Of a stretch of 20,076 nucleotides of DNA, positions 1 through 6,653 are shown one piece after another. Source of the DNA: Clostridiales bacterium. GTDB lineage: Bacteria > Bacillota > Clostridia > Christensenellales > Aristaeellaceae. A program made the translations under genes and the position numbers. Location of the stretch: assembly GCA_004556395.1 (NCBI GenBank), contig SFHK01000057.1, forward strand, positions 1-20,076, given 5' to 3'. The notes under the pieces were generated by a model. It saw only the letters and a list, made by a program, of their open reading frames with translations, searched no databases and was not told the origin of the DNA. Within the stretch, counting starts at the first letter, position 1. Each line of letters starts with the position of its first letter.

Positions 1-2
1 TG

Positions 3-1946
3 ACCTCCATCGGTGAAAACGCGTTCGCTTCCTGCCGCTCCCTCACGAGCGTCACCATCCCGGACGGTGTGACCTCCATCGGAGACTATGCGTTCTGTTT
101 CTGCCGCGCCCTCGCGAGCATCAGCCTCCCGGACAGCGTGACCACCATCGGCGACTATGCGTTCTATTTCTGCGGCTCCCTCACGAGCATCAGCATCCCG
201 GACAGCGTGATCGATATGGGCAGCAATCCGTTTCTTGCGTGCGATAACCTGACTCAGATTATGGTATCGCCCGACCATCCCGTTTTTGAAACCATTGACG
301 GCGTATTGTTTAACAAGTCCGAGAAAAAACTTGTCTGCTATCCATATGCGTTTACACAAACCAGCTACACGATTCCTGACGGTATCCGTTCCATCGGTGA
401 GCGTGCGTTTTCTTCCTGCAACGCCCTCACGAGCATCGTCATTCCGAACAGTGTGACGGCCATTGGTGACGGCGCGTTCAGTCCGTGCACATCCCTCACG
501 AGCGTCACCATCCCAAACAGCGTGACATCCATCGGAAACAGTGCGTTCGAAAATTGCAGATCCCTTAGGAGCATTATCATCCCGGATGGAGTGACCGCCA
601 TCGGTGACGACGCGTTCAGTTTCTGCAGATCCCTCGAGAGCGTCACCATCCCGGACAGTGTGACCTCCATCGGAAACAGTGCGTTCTCTTCCTGCATCTC
701 CCTCACGAATGTCAACATCCCGGACAGTGTGACCTCCATCGGTAAAAACGCATTTTCGCTCTGCACATCCCTCGCGAACATCAACATCCCGGATGGCATA
801 ACATCCATCGCAGACAACGCGTTCGGCTGCAATTCCTTCACGAGCATCACGATTCCGGACAGCGTGACCTCCATCGGAGACGGCGCGTTCGGCGGCTGCA
901 ATTCCCTCACGAGCATCACGATTCCGGACAGCGTGACCTCCATCGGAGACGGCGCGTTCGGCGACTGCAATTCTCTCACGAGCATCACCATTCCGGACGG
1001 CGTGACCGATATGGGTAATAATCCGTTTGCCGGGTGCAAGAATCTGACGCGGATCATCGTATCGCCTGATCATCCCGTTTTTGCAACCATTGACGGGGTA
1101 CTGTTTAACAAGTCGGAGAAAAAGCTCGTTTGCTATCCGTGCGCGTTCTCGCAAACCAGTTATACCATACCGGACGGCATCACATCCATCGGCGAGAAGG
1201 CGTTTGGATCCTGTTCCGCTCTCAAGAGCATCACCATCCCGAACAGCGTGACCTCCATCGGTGGCAATGCGTTCGCTTCCTGCAAATCCCTCGCGAGCAT
1301 CACTATCCCGGACAGCGTGACCTCCATCGGCGATCTTGCGTTTTCTTGGTGCACATCCCTCGCGAGCATTACCATCCCGGACAGCGTGACCTCCATCGGC
1401 GATCTTGCGTTTTCTTGGTGCACATCCCTCGCGAGCATTACCATCCCGGACAGCGTGACCGCCATCGGTGACAACGCGTTCGCTTCCTGCAAATCCCTCA
1501 CGAGCATCAGCTTTCCGGACGGCGTGACTTCCATCGGCTACGAAGCGTTCTCTTCCTGCAAGTCCCTCACGAGCATCAGCATTCCGGACGGCGTGACTTC
1601 CATCGGCGGCGGTGCGTTTGAATCCTGCGATTCCCTTGCGAGCGTCAGCATTCCGGAGAGCGTAACCTCCATCGGCAACAGGGCGTTCTCTTCCTGCAAG
1701 TCCCTCACGAGCATCACCATCCCGGACGGCGTGACTTCCATCGGCGACGGCGCGTTTAAATCCTGCGATTCCCTTGCAAACGTCAGCATTCCGGAGAGCG
1801 TAACCTCCATCAGCAAGTACGCGTTTGCCGACTGTTCTGAATTGCTCACGCTGACGGTCGTCCGCAATTCGTGGGCGGCGAGCTGGTGCAAGGAGAACGG
1901 CATGAATTATACCTATACCGACGCGCTCGACTGGCTGAAGCAATAG
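3..1946 (+). CDS. BspA-type leucine-rich repeat (LRR_5) surface protein, 5' truncated
   Basis: The frame is open from the window's left edge, so the N-terminus, including any signal peptide, is missing. The GTG at 69 is an internal valine codon of a repeat, not a start. About 648 residues are visible as roughly 24 repeats of 23 residues, each of the form IGxxAFxxCxSLxSIxIPDSVTS, the LRR_5/BspA (Treponema pallidum-like) pattern. Two islands break the array, near bases 205-400 and 1005-1185. Both contain VSPDHPVF, TIDGVLFNKSEKK and CYP, so the array has a two-fold super-repeat about 0.8 kb apart. The C-terminus (TLTVVRNSWAASWCKENG, then DALDWLKQ) resembles the usual cap of this family and has no LPXTG anchor. 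Members are typically extracellular adhesin or ligand-binding solenoids; the ligand here is unknown. The gene is followed by a non-coding stretch, so it is probably the last gene of its transcript. Confidence 0.9.
   Translation, partial: TSIGENAFASCRSLTSVTIPDGVTSIGDYAFCFCRALASISLPDSVTTIGDYAFYFCGSLTSISIPDSVIDMGSNPFLACDNLTQIMVSPDHPVFETIDGVLFNKSEKKLVCYPYAFTQTSYTIPDGIRSIGERAFSSCNALTSIVIPNSVTAIGDGAFSPCTSLTSVTIPNSVTSIGNSAFENCRSLRSIIIPDGVTAIGDDAFSFCRSLESVTIPDSVTSIGNSAFSSCISLTNVNIPDSVTSIGKNAFSLCTSLANINIPDGITSIADNAFGCNSFTSITIPDSVTSIGDGAFGGCNSLTSITIPDSVTSIGDGAFGDCNSLTSITIPDGVTDMGNNPFAGCKNLTRIIVSPDHPVFATIDGVLFNKSEKKLVCYPCAFSQTSYTIPDGITSIGEKAFGSCSALKSITIPNSVTSIGGNAFASCKSLASITIPDSVTSIGDLAFSWCTSLASITIPDSVTSIGDLAFSWCTSLASITIPDSVTAIGDNAFASCKSLTSISFPDGVTSIGYEAFSSCKSLTSISIPDGVTSIGGGAFESCDSLASVSIPESVTSIGNRAFSSCKSLTSITIPDGVTSIGDGAFKSCDSLANVSIPESVTSISKYAFADCSELLTLTVVRNSWAASWCKENGMNYTYTDALDWLKQ
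1305..1458 (+). repeat. Exact 69-bp tandem duplication inside the LRR gene
   Basis: Bases 1321-1389 and 1390-1458 are identical, and the identity extends about 16 bases upstream of each copy. One unit encodes exactly one 23-residue repeat (IGDLAFSWC...). Another 69-bp pair, differing at only a couple of bases, lies at 841-909 and 910-978. These look like recent unit expansions that keep the reading frame. Confidence 0.95.
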
Positions 1947-1978
1947 GAACGAAGGGATGATCTGGCCGAACAGGGAAA

Positions 1979-2245
1979 AAGGACGTTATGATTACCGAGC
2001 CCGACCGGTTTGTGTTTCCGGCGGTGATTGCCGTTCCCGCGGAGTCATAAGAAGTTCAACCGCGCGGCTGTTTCATTCGAGATGGCTACGCGGTTTTCAA
2101 AGGGAACTCCAACGATCATGGCCAGATGGCCGACGGGGACTGGACAAAAGCCGAGCTTGCCGACAGCGATGACGAGGAAGAAAAGGACGTGGTGATTACC
2201 GAGTCCGACCAGTTTGTGTTTTCGGCGGTGATTGCTGTTCACGGA
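1979..2245 (+). pseudogene. Two decayed tandem copies of an unidentified C-terminal coding fragment
   Basis: This fills most of the 420-base stretch between the LRR stop and the next gene. Bases 1981-2035 and 2185-2239 are direct repeats of 55 bases with six differences, most of them in third or other tolerant codon positions, which points to former coding sequence. Both lie in the same frame. Copy 1 reads KDVMITEPDRFVFPAVIAV, then PAES and a TAA stop at 2048-2050; it is interrupted by a stop at 1958 upstream. Copy 2 reads RDGYAVFKGNSNDHGQMADG, then DWTKAELADSDDEEE, then KDVVITESDQFVFSAVIAV, but has lost the stop and runs on into antisense sequence. I see no intact start with a ribosome binding site. 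The parent family is not recognised. Confidence 0.5.
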
Positions 2246-2267
2246 GAGAGAAAAGTGCAGCAAAGCA

Positions 2268-2302
2268 AAACGCCGCCGTTTCAGGAGGAGACGGCGGCGT
2301 TT
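2268..2302. terminator. Bidirectional terminator between convergent genes
   Basis: A perfect 12-bp stem (2268-2279 with 2291-2302, arms AAACGCCGCCGT and ACGGCGGCGTTT) closes an 11-base loop. The minus-strand reading has a TTTT tract after the stem, so it best terminates the minus-strand PolC-like gene that ends at 2367. It would also stop read-through from the plus-strand LRR gene. Confidence 0.75.
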
Positions 2303-2366
2303 ACATGGGATGGTACAAGGAAAATCCATTGGTGCGGAGGTTTTTGTGCGGCCGCGTCAGCGGCCG

Positions 2367-3980
2367 TCAATCAAGGGATGAAATGTCCGCGGGGGAAACG
2401 TGTATGCCGCGCAGATTCATCTCGATCAACACCCCAAGGAGTGCGCTTTCGTTGTCCGCTGTGTCCGCAGGCTCATTACAGTCACGCTTTCTTATCGCGG
2501 CAAGCGCCGCGCGGAGTTCGTCCAGGCTCTGGACGGCCAGATGCGTCACATCGAAGCGCTCGGCATTTCGAGCAAGATAGCAGCGGTAAAACTCCGCCGG
2601 GAAGTAGAGCTTGAAATATGCGATTCTAAGCGTCGCCAGAACTCGCACGACTGCGTACGCCCTCGAGCACAGATATATACTCTTCTCACAGCTGTCGAGA
2701 AAATGCGGCGGAATTGCGGATAGCGCCTGAGGATCCTCCTGCATGAAGGCGCGAAGTCCCTTGCCTTTGCGGACGCGTTCCATGGCGTTGAATGCGCTTT
2801 TCGGATCGACGCCATAGGAAACCATTTGGGCCATAACATCGTCTCTGGTGCAGATGCACTCGTGCAAAGGAACGGCATGGCGAATCAATTTTTGCGCGTT
2901 CTCGACCCAGGCGCCTCTGGCGCATGAAAGAGCAAAAACGCGAATGATTTCATCGATTGACTTTGGGCTTGTTTCCTTCAGAATATCGCGACCAAGTTTC
3001 GTCCCGAATTTTGAAATACCCAGCACGCCGCTTTTCTCTGTTTCCAGATCCGAGGACGTGATTCCAAGCGCCTCCGTTCCGGAAAACAGCGAGAGGATTC
3101 GTCTGAATACCTCTGGATCATCCAACGGGATTGTTCGGGGATTGACACCGGTCAGACGCCCCAGTTCCTCCAGCATGGTCAGATCGGCATCCTGATACGC
3201 ACCCCAGTAGACGGCTCGCTCGCGCAGATATTCCCGCGCCGTCAATTGGTACGAACCGGAGAATATCAGATTCAGATCGATAATATCCCGAAATCGATCA
3301 ATATCCCGAAATCGATCGGGCAGATATTCCGGCGCTATCAATTGGTACGAACCGGAGAATGTCAGACTCAGACCGGTATCCCGAAGTCGATCGCCATCAA
3401 TTCCGGCGAGAATTTCAAACGGAAGATCGAATCCGTTTCCGGTCATTTGCGCGGCGCATTTCGGGCATTGTTTCATAGGCAGATCCAGCCCTGTAAAGCA
3501 GGTTTTTGACACCTTGAATTCAGTCCATCCGCATTTCGGACAAATGTAGTGAGGCGGCAGCGGATTTATCTCGGTAATGCCCGACAGGTAAGCAGCCAGC
3601 GACGAACCTGCTAAAGTTCGATATCCGGCGACGTGACCGTCGGCTTGCAATTTCGAGACCAGCTTTGCGGCAATCAGATACAGCGTTGAAAACCCATGAC
3701 CAACGATGGCACCGAGCTCCTTATCCACGCGCGTCCGCACGATTTCGGGCAGGGGCGAACCGTAAATTGATTCCGCCTTTGCCAATACCATCTTACGCAG
3801 TTCTTCATCCGCCTCCGGTCCACGCGGAACCACGTCTTCGCTCCCTGCGCGTTCGGCGCTTCTGTTCGGATTTGTGGTTACGGAATCCTTTGACGTCTCG
3901 CATCCGAGATCCAAAGCGGCGTTCTGCCGAGTCATGTCTTCGACTACCGTTCGGAGATTGGCATCAAGTTGCGGGTTCAT
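2367..3980 (-). CDS. Shortened, catalytically degenerate PolC-like protein (DNA polymerase III alpha relative)
   Basis: 537 residues, against roughly 1,400 or more for full PolC. The start is ATG at 3980, with GGGAGG upstream and a 4-base overlap (ATGA) with the preceding gene; the frame is open further upstream, but that part lies inside the preceding gene. Recognisable PolC blocks in order: YGSPLPEIV...ELGAIVGHG (73-95), ITEINPLPPHYICPKC (135-150), CPKC zinc-ribbon partner (172-175), DLPFEILAGIDGD (185-197), LTGVNPRTIPLDDPEV (276-291), GISKFGTKL (321-329), AMERVRKGKGL (399-409), RIAYFKLYFPAEFY (452-465). Missing: the PHP, exonuclease and OB parts, the fingers segment with its HPGG motif, and the C-terminal helix-hairpin-helix and clamp-binding tail. 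The PDIDLNFSG metal motif has become RDTGLSLTFSG (200-210), followed by a second copy with DLNLIFSG (235-242). The GSRGS nucleotide-binding motif has become GYRTLAGSS (119-127). DNA synthesis is therefore unlikely. A DNA-binding or structural role is inference. Confidence 0.85.
   Translation of the reverse strand: MNPQLDANLRTVVEDMTRQNAALDLGCETSKDSVTTNPNRSAERAGSEDVVPRGPEADEELRKMVLAKAESIYGSPLPEIVRTRVDKELGAIVGHGFSTLYLIAAKLVSKLQADGHVAGYRTLAGSSLAAYLSGITEINPLPPHYICPKCGWTEFKVSKTCFTGLDLPMKQCPKCAAQMTGNGFDLPFEILAGIDGDRLRDTGLSLTFSGSYQLIAPEYLPDRFRDIDRFRDIIDLNLIFSGSYQLTAREYLRERAVYWGAYQDADLTMLEELGRLTGVNPRTIPLDDPEVFRRILSLFSGTEALGITSSDLETEKSGVLGISKFGTKLGRDILKETSPKSIDEIIRVFALSCARGAWVENAQKLIRHAVPLHECICTRDDVMAQMVSYGVDPKSAFNAMERVRKGKGLRAFMQEDPQALSAIPPHFLDSCEKSIYLCSRAYAVVRVLATLRIAYFKLYFPAEFYRCYLARNAERFDVTHLAVQSLDELRAALAAIRKRDCNEPADTADNESALLGVLIEMNLRGIHVSPADISSLD
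3225..3360 (-). repeat. 96-bp in-frame duplication of the PolC palm motif plus an 18-bp microduplication
   Basis: Bases 3225-3263 and 3321-3360 are closely similar copies 96 bases (32 codons) apart, both encoding an FSGSYQL...A.EYL segment. Between them, 3282-3299 and 3300-3317 are an exact 18-bp tandem repeat encoding DRFRDI twice. All events preserve the reading frame of the PolC-like gene. Confidence 0.9.
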
Positions 3981-4675
3981 ATGTGATTTCCTCCCGTGAA
4001 ATGCATATCGATTTTCCGTGATTCTCGGATTTCGCGCACCGCGTCCATGAGCGCGTAGTACAGGTACGCTCCGCTCACCCTTGCCTGCGGATGAGCGAAG
4101 GAGATAACCGTCGATTTTCCATACGCGAAGTAGGGAACGCCTCTCGCCGTCATTTTCCACTTTTCGTCTTCCGTGCCGTGGAGATGCCTGTATAAGACAT
4201 TCCCTGTTCCGCAGCATATGATCAATTCGGCGTCATAGAGCGCAAGCTGTTTTCGAATAATTTCTGAAAAAGCGCTTGCTTCGCGCTCAATTTCCGCATA
4301 GTCCGACGTACATCCGCCAGGGGTCTTCTTCAGGTTGATTGCGGAGATGCGCTTTAGAAATATGCTTCGTCGTTCCTCGTTGCGCTGTATCAGCTCCACC
4401 CATGGGATTTCACGTTCCGGGGACAGAAGCCCCTCCGTCCATCGCGCAATGGCATCCCATGTCTGAGGGCGGCCTCCGTCAGAAAGAAATTTCCGCAGAT
4501 CCCATTTTTCCTTCCGTTCTGTGTCGTTCGTCTCCTTTAGAACATAGACGATTCTGCGGGGAGCTGTGAGAAACGCGGCCTCATCTGCCACGCCGTCGCG
4601 AACAAGGAACATCTCCTCGCCCGTTTTTCGTTCCATTTCAGCGAAGAGCTCGTTCTCCCTGTCGGTGATGCTCAT
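3977..4675 (-). CDS. Uracil-DNA-glycosylase-superfamily-like protein, function unknown
   Basis: 232 residues; ATG at 4675 with GGAGG eight bases upstream. The pattern fits a UDG-like alpha/beta fold: a strand-loop RIVYVLKETN (about 41-50) where UDGs have motif A, then WDLRKFL, TWDAIARW and INLKK, a central strand AELIICCGTGNVL, and a late FAHPQAR where UDGs have the HPS-type motif B. The match is structural guesswork from motifs. The canonical GQDPYH and HPSPLS residues are absent, so uracil excision should not be assumed. The stop codon overlaps the start of the PolC-like gene (ATGA), so the two are translationally coupled and probably act together on DNA. The 224 bases upstream (4676-4899) show no gene and no convincing consensus promoter. 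Confidence 0.6.
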   Translation of the reverse strand: MSITDRENELFAEMERKTGEEMFLVRDGVADEAAFLTAPRRIVYVLKETNDTERKEKWDLRKFLSDGGRPQTWDAIARWTEGLLSPEREIPWVELIQRNEERRSIFLKRISAINLKKTPGGCTSDYAEIEREASAFSEIIRKQLALYDAELIICCGTGNVLYRHLHGTEDEKWKMTARGVPYFAYGKSTVISFAHPQARVSGAYLYYALMDAVREIRESRKIDMHFTGGNHI

Positions 4676-4899
4676 GTAATTTCCTCCATCGAATGGAATG
4701 CTTTAGGCACCACCGCACAATTCGGCGGCGCGTCAGGCGATGTCTTTTCCGCCATCTGCGGCATGCAAATTTCTCGATTTACCTCCAGTAAACCTTCGAA
4801 ATTTTCTCTGTTCTATGCAGATAGTCCTGCCGTTCGGACAATCTGGATCGGATTTTGTGAATCTATCCCGCTGCGTTCCCCGCTGCGGCCAGCGCCGTT

Positions 4900-5559
4900 T
4901 CAGTCCGCCGAATAAAATTCCTTCATGTCGTCCAGCCGCAGGCAGGCCAGACGACCGTTCGGGTCAGCGCAGCCACAGTCGATTCCGATGCGCCGGCCGT
5001 CGTACCAGATGCGCATCGGTTGGCCGTCCTGATAATACAGCGTAGGCGTATGTCCAAAGACGAGCGTCTGATCACGGAACAGAGGAGCTTCCCGTTCTAC
5101 CCTTGTCCAGACGGCAAGCTCGGTCTGACTGACCCGATTCGCGAAGCCTTCCTCCGGGTAGAGAAATTTCGGAGTGGAGTGTGCGAGCACGAAGTCTGTG
5201 CCGCCAACGCGAAGCTCAACCTGCACGGGCAGGTTTTTCAGATACTGCCACAAAAGAAGCATACTCTCCGTCGGCAAATTGAAATATTCCAAAAGCGTCG
5301 TCATACCTCCGTTCAGGAGCCACAGTTCACAATCGCCTCCATCGACGACGCAGTCCCGCATCATCAGTTCGTGATTGCCCAACAGCAGCGTGGCGTTCGG
5401 CATCCGCATCAGGCGAAACAAAAGCTCGATCCCTCCCGCGTTTCGGTCGATAACGTCGCCCAGTACGTACAGGCGGTCGTCTTCATTCAGGTCGATTTGG
5501 TGCAGGATGGATTCAAACCGGTCGATTCTGCCGTGGACGTCGCTGAGAACATAGACCAT
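4900..5559 (-). CDS. Calcineurin-like metallophosphoesterase (PPP-type serine/threonine phosphatase family)
   Basis: 219 residues from ATG at 5559, chosen because GAGGTGAT sits 6-8 bases upstream; GTG 5568 and ATG 5565 are in-frame alternatives that would lie within that site. The metal-binding signatures appear in order: SDVHG (6-10), GDVIDR (34-39), GNHE (61-64), a central VLAHST histidine and a late FGHTPT, ending with a conserved IDCGC-type strand. This is the compact bacterial PrpA/PrpE or ApaH-like phosphatase layout and would hydrolyse phosphoester bonds in the cytoplasm using two metal ions. Whether the substrate is a phosphoprotein, a dinucleoside tetraphosphate or something else cannot be told. 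It is divergent from the WYL regulator and shares a 111-base promoter region with it, so the regulator may control it. Confidence 0.88.
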   Translation of the reverse strand: MVYVLSDVHGRIDRFESILHQIDLNEDDRLYVLGDVIDRNAGGIELLFRLMRMPNATLLLGNHELMMRDCVVDGGDCELWLLNGGMTTLLEYFNLPTESMLLLWQYLKNLPVQVELRVGGTDFVLAHSTPKFLYPEEGFANRVSQTELAVWTRVEREAPLFRDQTLVFGHTPTLYYQDGQPMRIWYDGRRIGIDCGCADPNGRLACLRLDDMKEFYSAD

Positions 5560-5576
5560 TCGCATCACCTCGCATA

Positions 5577-5604
5577 GATATAAATACCATATTTGATGGG
5601 TAAA
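5577..5604 (-). promoter_or_regulatory. Possible minus-strand promoter for the metallophosphoesterase
   Basis: On the minus strand, TTTACC (5599-5604) and TATATC (5577-5582) are separated by 16 bases in an A+T-rich patch just upstream of the phosphatase start. The match to consensus is moderate, and the implied leader is very short. Confidence 0.35.
5585..5602. promoter_or_regulatory. Possible operator (near-palindrome) between divergent genes
   Basis: TACCAT (5585-5590) and ATGGGTA (5596-5602) form an imperfect inverted repeat around ATTTG. It overlaps the putative minus-strand promoter and lies upstream of the WYL promoter, a usual place for an autoregulatory site. Binding by the WYL protein is inference. 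Confidence 0.3.
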
Positions 5605-5622
5605 AAATTACGCATTGGAAAA

Positions 5623-5651
5623 TTGACAGATTGCGTATCCATGGATATAAT
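5623..5651 (+). promoter_or_regulatory. Consensus sigma-A promoter of the WYL regulator
   Basis: TTGACA (5623-5628) and TATAAT (5646-5651) both match consensus perfectly, with a 17-base spacer. Transcription should begin near 5658, at the very start of the GGAGGG ribosome binding site (5658-5663), leaving a leader of only about 13 bases before ATG 5671. This placement rules out the upstream in-frame starts at 5593 and 5641. Confidence 0.88.
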
Positions 5652-5670
5652 GAACCCGGAGGGTGATTCT

Positions 5671-6585
5671 ATGGCGGTTGTCCCAAAGAAGATGCTGACG
5701 CTGGCCATACTGGAAACGCTGCGTGAGCAAACGGACGCGCAGCATCGAATGCGTCAGGCTGACATCGCGGCATGGCTTGAGAAGGATTATGGACTGAAGG
5801 TCACTCGCAAGAGCATAAGTGTGAATCTGAGCGAGCTTGCAGCGGCTGGCTATCCGCTGGAATACAAGGACGGCTGGTACTATGAGCATGAATTCAGCGA
5901 AGCGGAATTGAATCTGCTAACCGACAGCCTTATGTATAACCCGAGCATTCCGTACGCCCAGAGCAGGGATATGGCGGCGAAGGTGCGTGTCCTTGGCGGC
6001 AAGTGGTATAAGCCGGCATTGGGGCAGAGTTTGAACCGTCCCGCCAACCCGCAGTTCATGTACAGCCTCGACGTTTTGCATGAAGCAATCGCGGCGCACA
6101 GGCGCGTGGTGTTTCAGTATGGCGATTACGCTGTGGACAAGCGCCTGCATCCCCGGCTTGATGAAAGCGGCGAGCCGAAAACATACGAAGTGAACCCATA
6201 TCGAATCGTGATTTCCAACGGCCGGCATTATCTGATTGGCAACGTTCACAGGTATGACAACGCAGCGCATTTTCGAGTTGACCGCATCATGAACGTCGAA
6301 CAGACGCGCCAGCCCGCGAAGGAGCCGGACGAGGTGCGCGGGCTTGAAGACGGTCTGAGCGTCTCGGAATATATGACCGGACACGCGCACATGTTTTCTG
6401 GCAGCGTTATACGGGCGAAGGTGAGAATCAAAAAGACCATCATCAATGAAACGCTGGATTGGTTCGGAATGGACGTGGAGTTCGCGCACGAAACGGAGGA
6501 TACTGTCGAGGCGACGGTGCGGTCGGATGAAAATTCCCTGTATTATTGGCTGAAGATGTACGATGAATTTGCGGAAAGAGTATAA
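5671..6585 (+). CDS. WYL-domain transcriptional regulator
   Basis: 304 residues from ATG 5671, which has GGAGGG eight bases upstream. Residues 1-75 form an HTH_11-like winged helix (LAILETLREQT, then RQADIAAWLEKDYGLKVTRK, then LSELAAAGYPLEYKDGWYY). The WYL ligand-sensing domain spans roughly 125-215, with YEVNPYRIVISNGRHYLIGN and the FRVDRI motif. A C-terminal WCX-like segment follows (VRIKKTIINETLDWFG to SLYYWLKMYDEFAERV). WYL proteins usually sense nucleic acids or nucleotide-like ligands and control DNA-damage, defence or metabolic genes. Here the neighbours are a divergent phosphatase and, beyond it, the DNA-related PolC-like/UDG-like pair. It ends at a strong terminator. Confidence 0.9.
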   Translation: MAVVPKKMLTLAILETLREQTDAQHRMRQADIAAWLEKDYGLKVTRKSISVNLSELAAAGYPLEYKDGWYYEHEFSEAELNLLTDSLMYNPSIPYAQSRDMAAKVRVLGGKWYKPALGQSLNRPANPQFMYSLDVLHEAIAAHRRVVFQYGDYAVDKRLHPRLDESGEPKTYEVNPYRIVISNGRHYLIGNVHRYDNAAHFRVDRIMNVEQTRQPAKEPDEVRGLEDGLSVSEYMTGHAHMFSGSVIRAKVRIKKTIINETLDWFGMDVEFAHETEDTVEATVRSDENSLYYWLKMYDEFAERV

Positions 6586-6595
6586 CCTCGCCCAT

Positions 6596-6653
6596 CGCGT
6601 AGAAAACAGACAGGCAGCGCATTTTTTAGCGCCTGCCTGTCTGTTTTTACGCG
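6596..6653. terminator. Strong bidirectional terminator
   Basis: A 25-bp, nearly perfect hairpin: the left arm CGCGTAGAAAACAGACAGGC continues to 6620, and the right arm at 6629-6653 ends CTGTTTTTACGCG, with a TTTTT tract at 6644-6648. It separates the WYL gene from the convergent acetyltransferase, whose stop codon (6647-6649) lies inside the stem. Confidence 0.9.

Noticed and set aside
365..1903. Minus-strand repeat-containing frames opposite the LRR gene
   Set aside because: They mirror the 69-bp repeats in antisense; the plus strand carries the LRR_5 pattern.
2367..3980. Functional replicative polymerase (polC)
   Set aside because: Catalytic aspartates, fingers, exonuclease and clamp-binding regions are missing, and the length is about a third of PolC.
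3981..4217. N-terminal extension of the PolC-like protein
   Set aside because: It lies wholly within the upstream UDG-like gene in another frame, while ATG 3980 has a strong ribosome binding site and ATGA coupling.
5593..5670. Longer N-terminus for the WYL regulator
   Set aside because: A perfect promoter lies inside this stretch, and the best ribosome binding site precedes ATG 5671.
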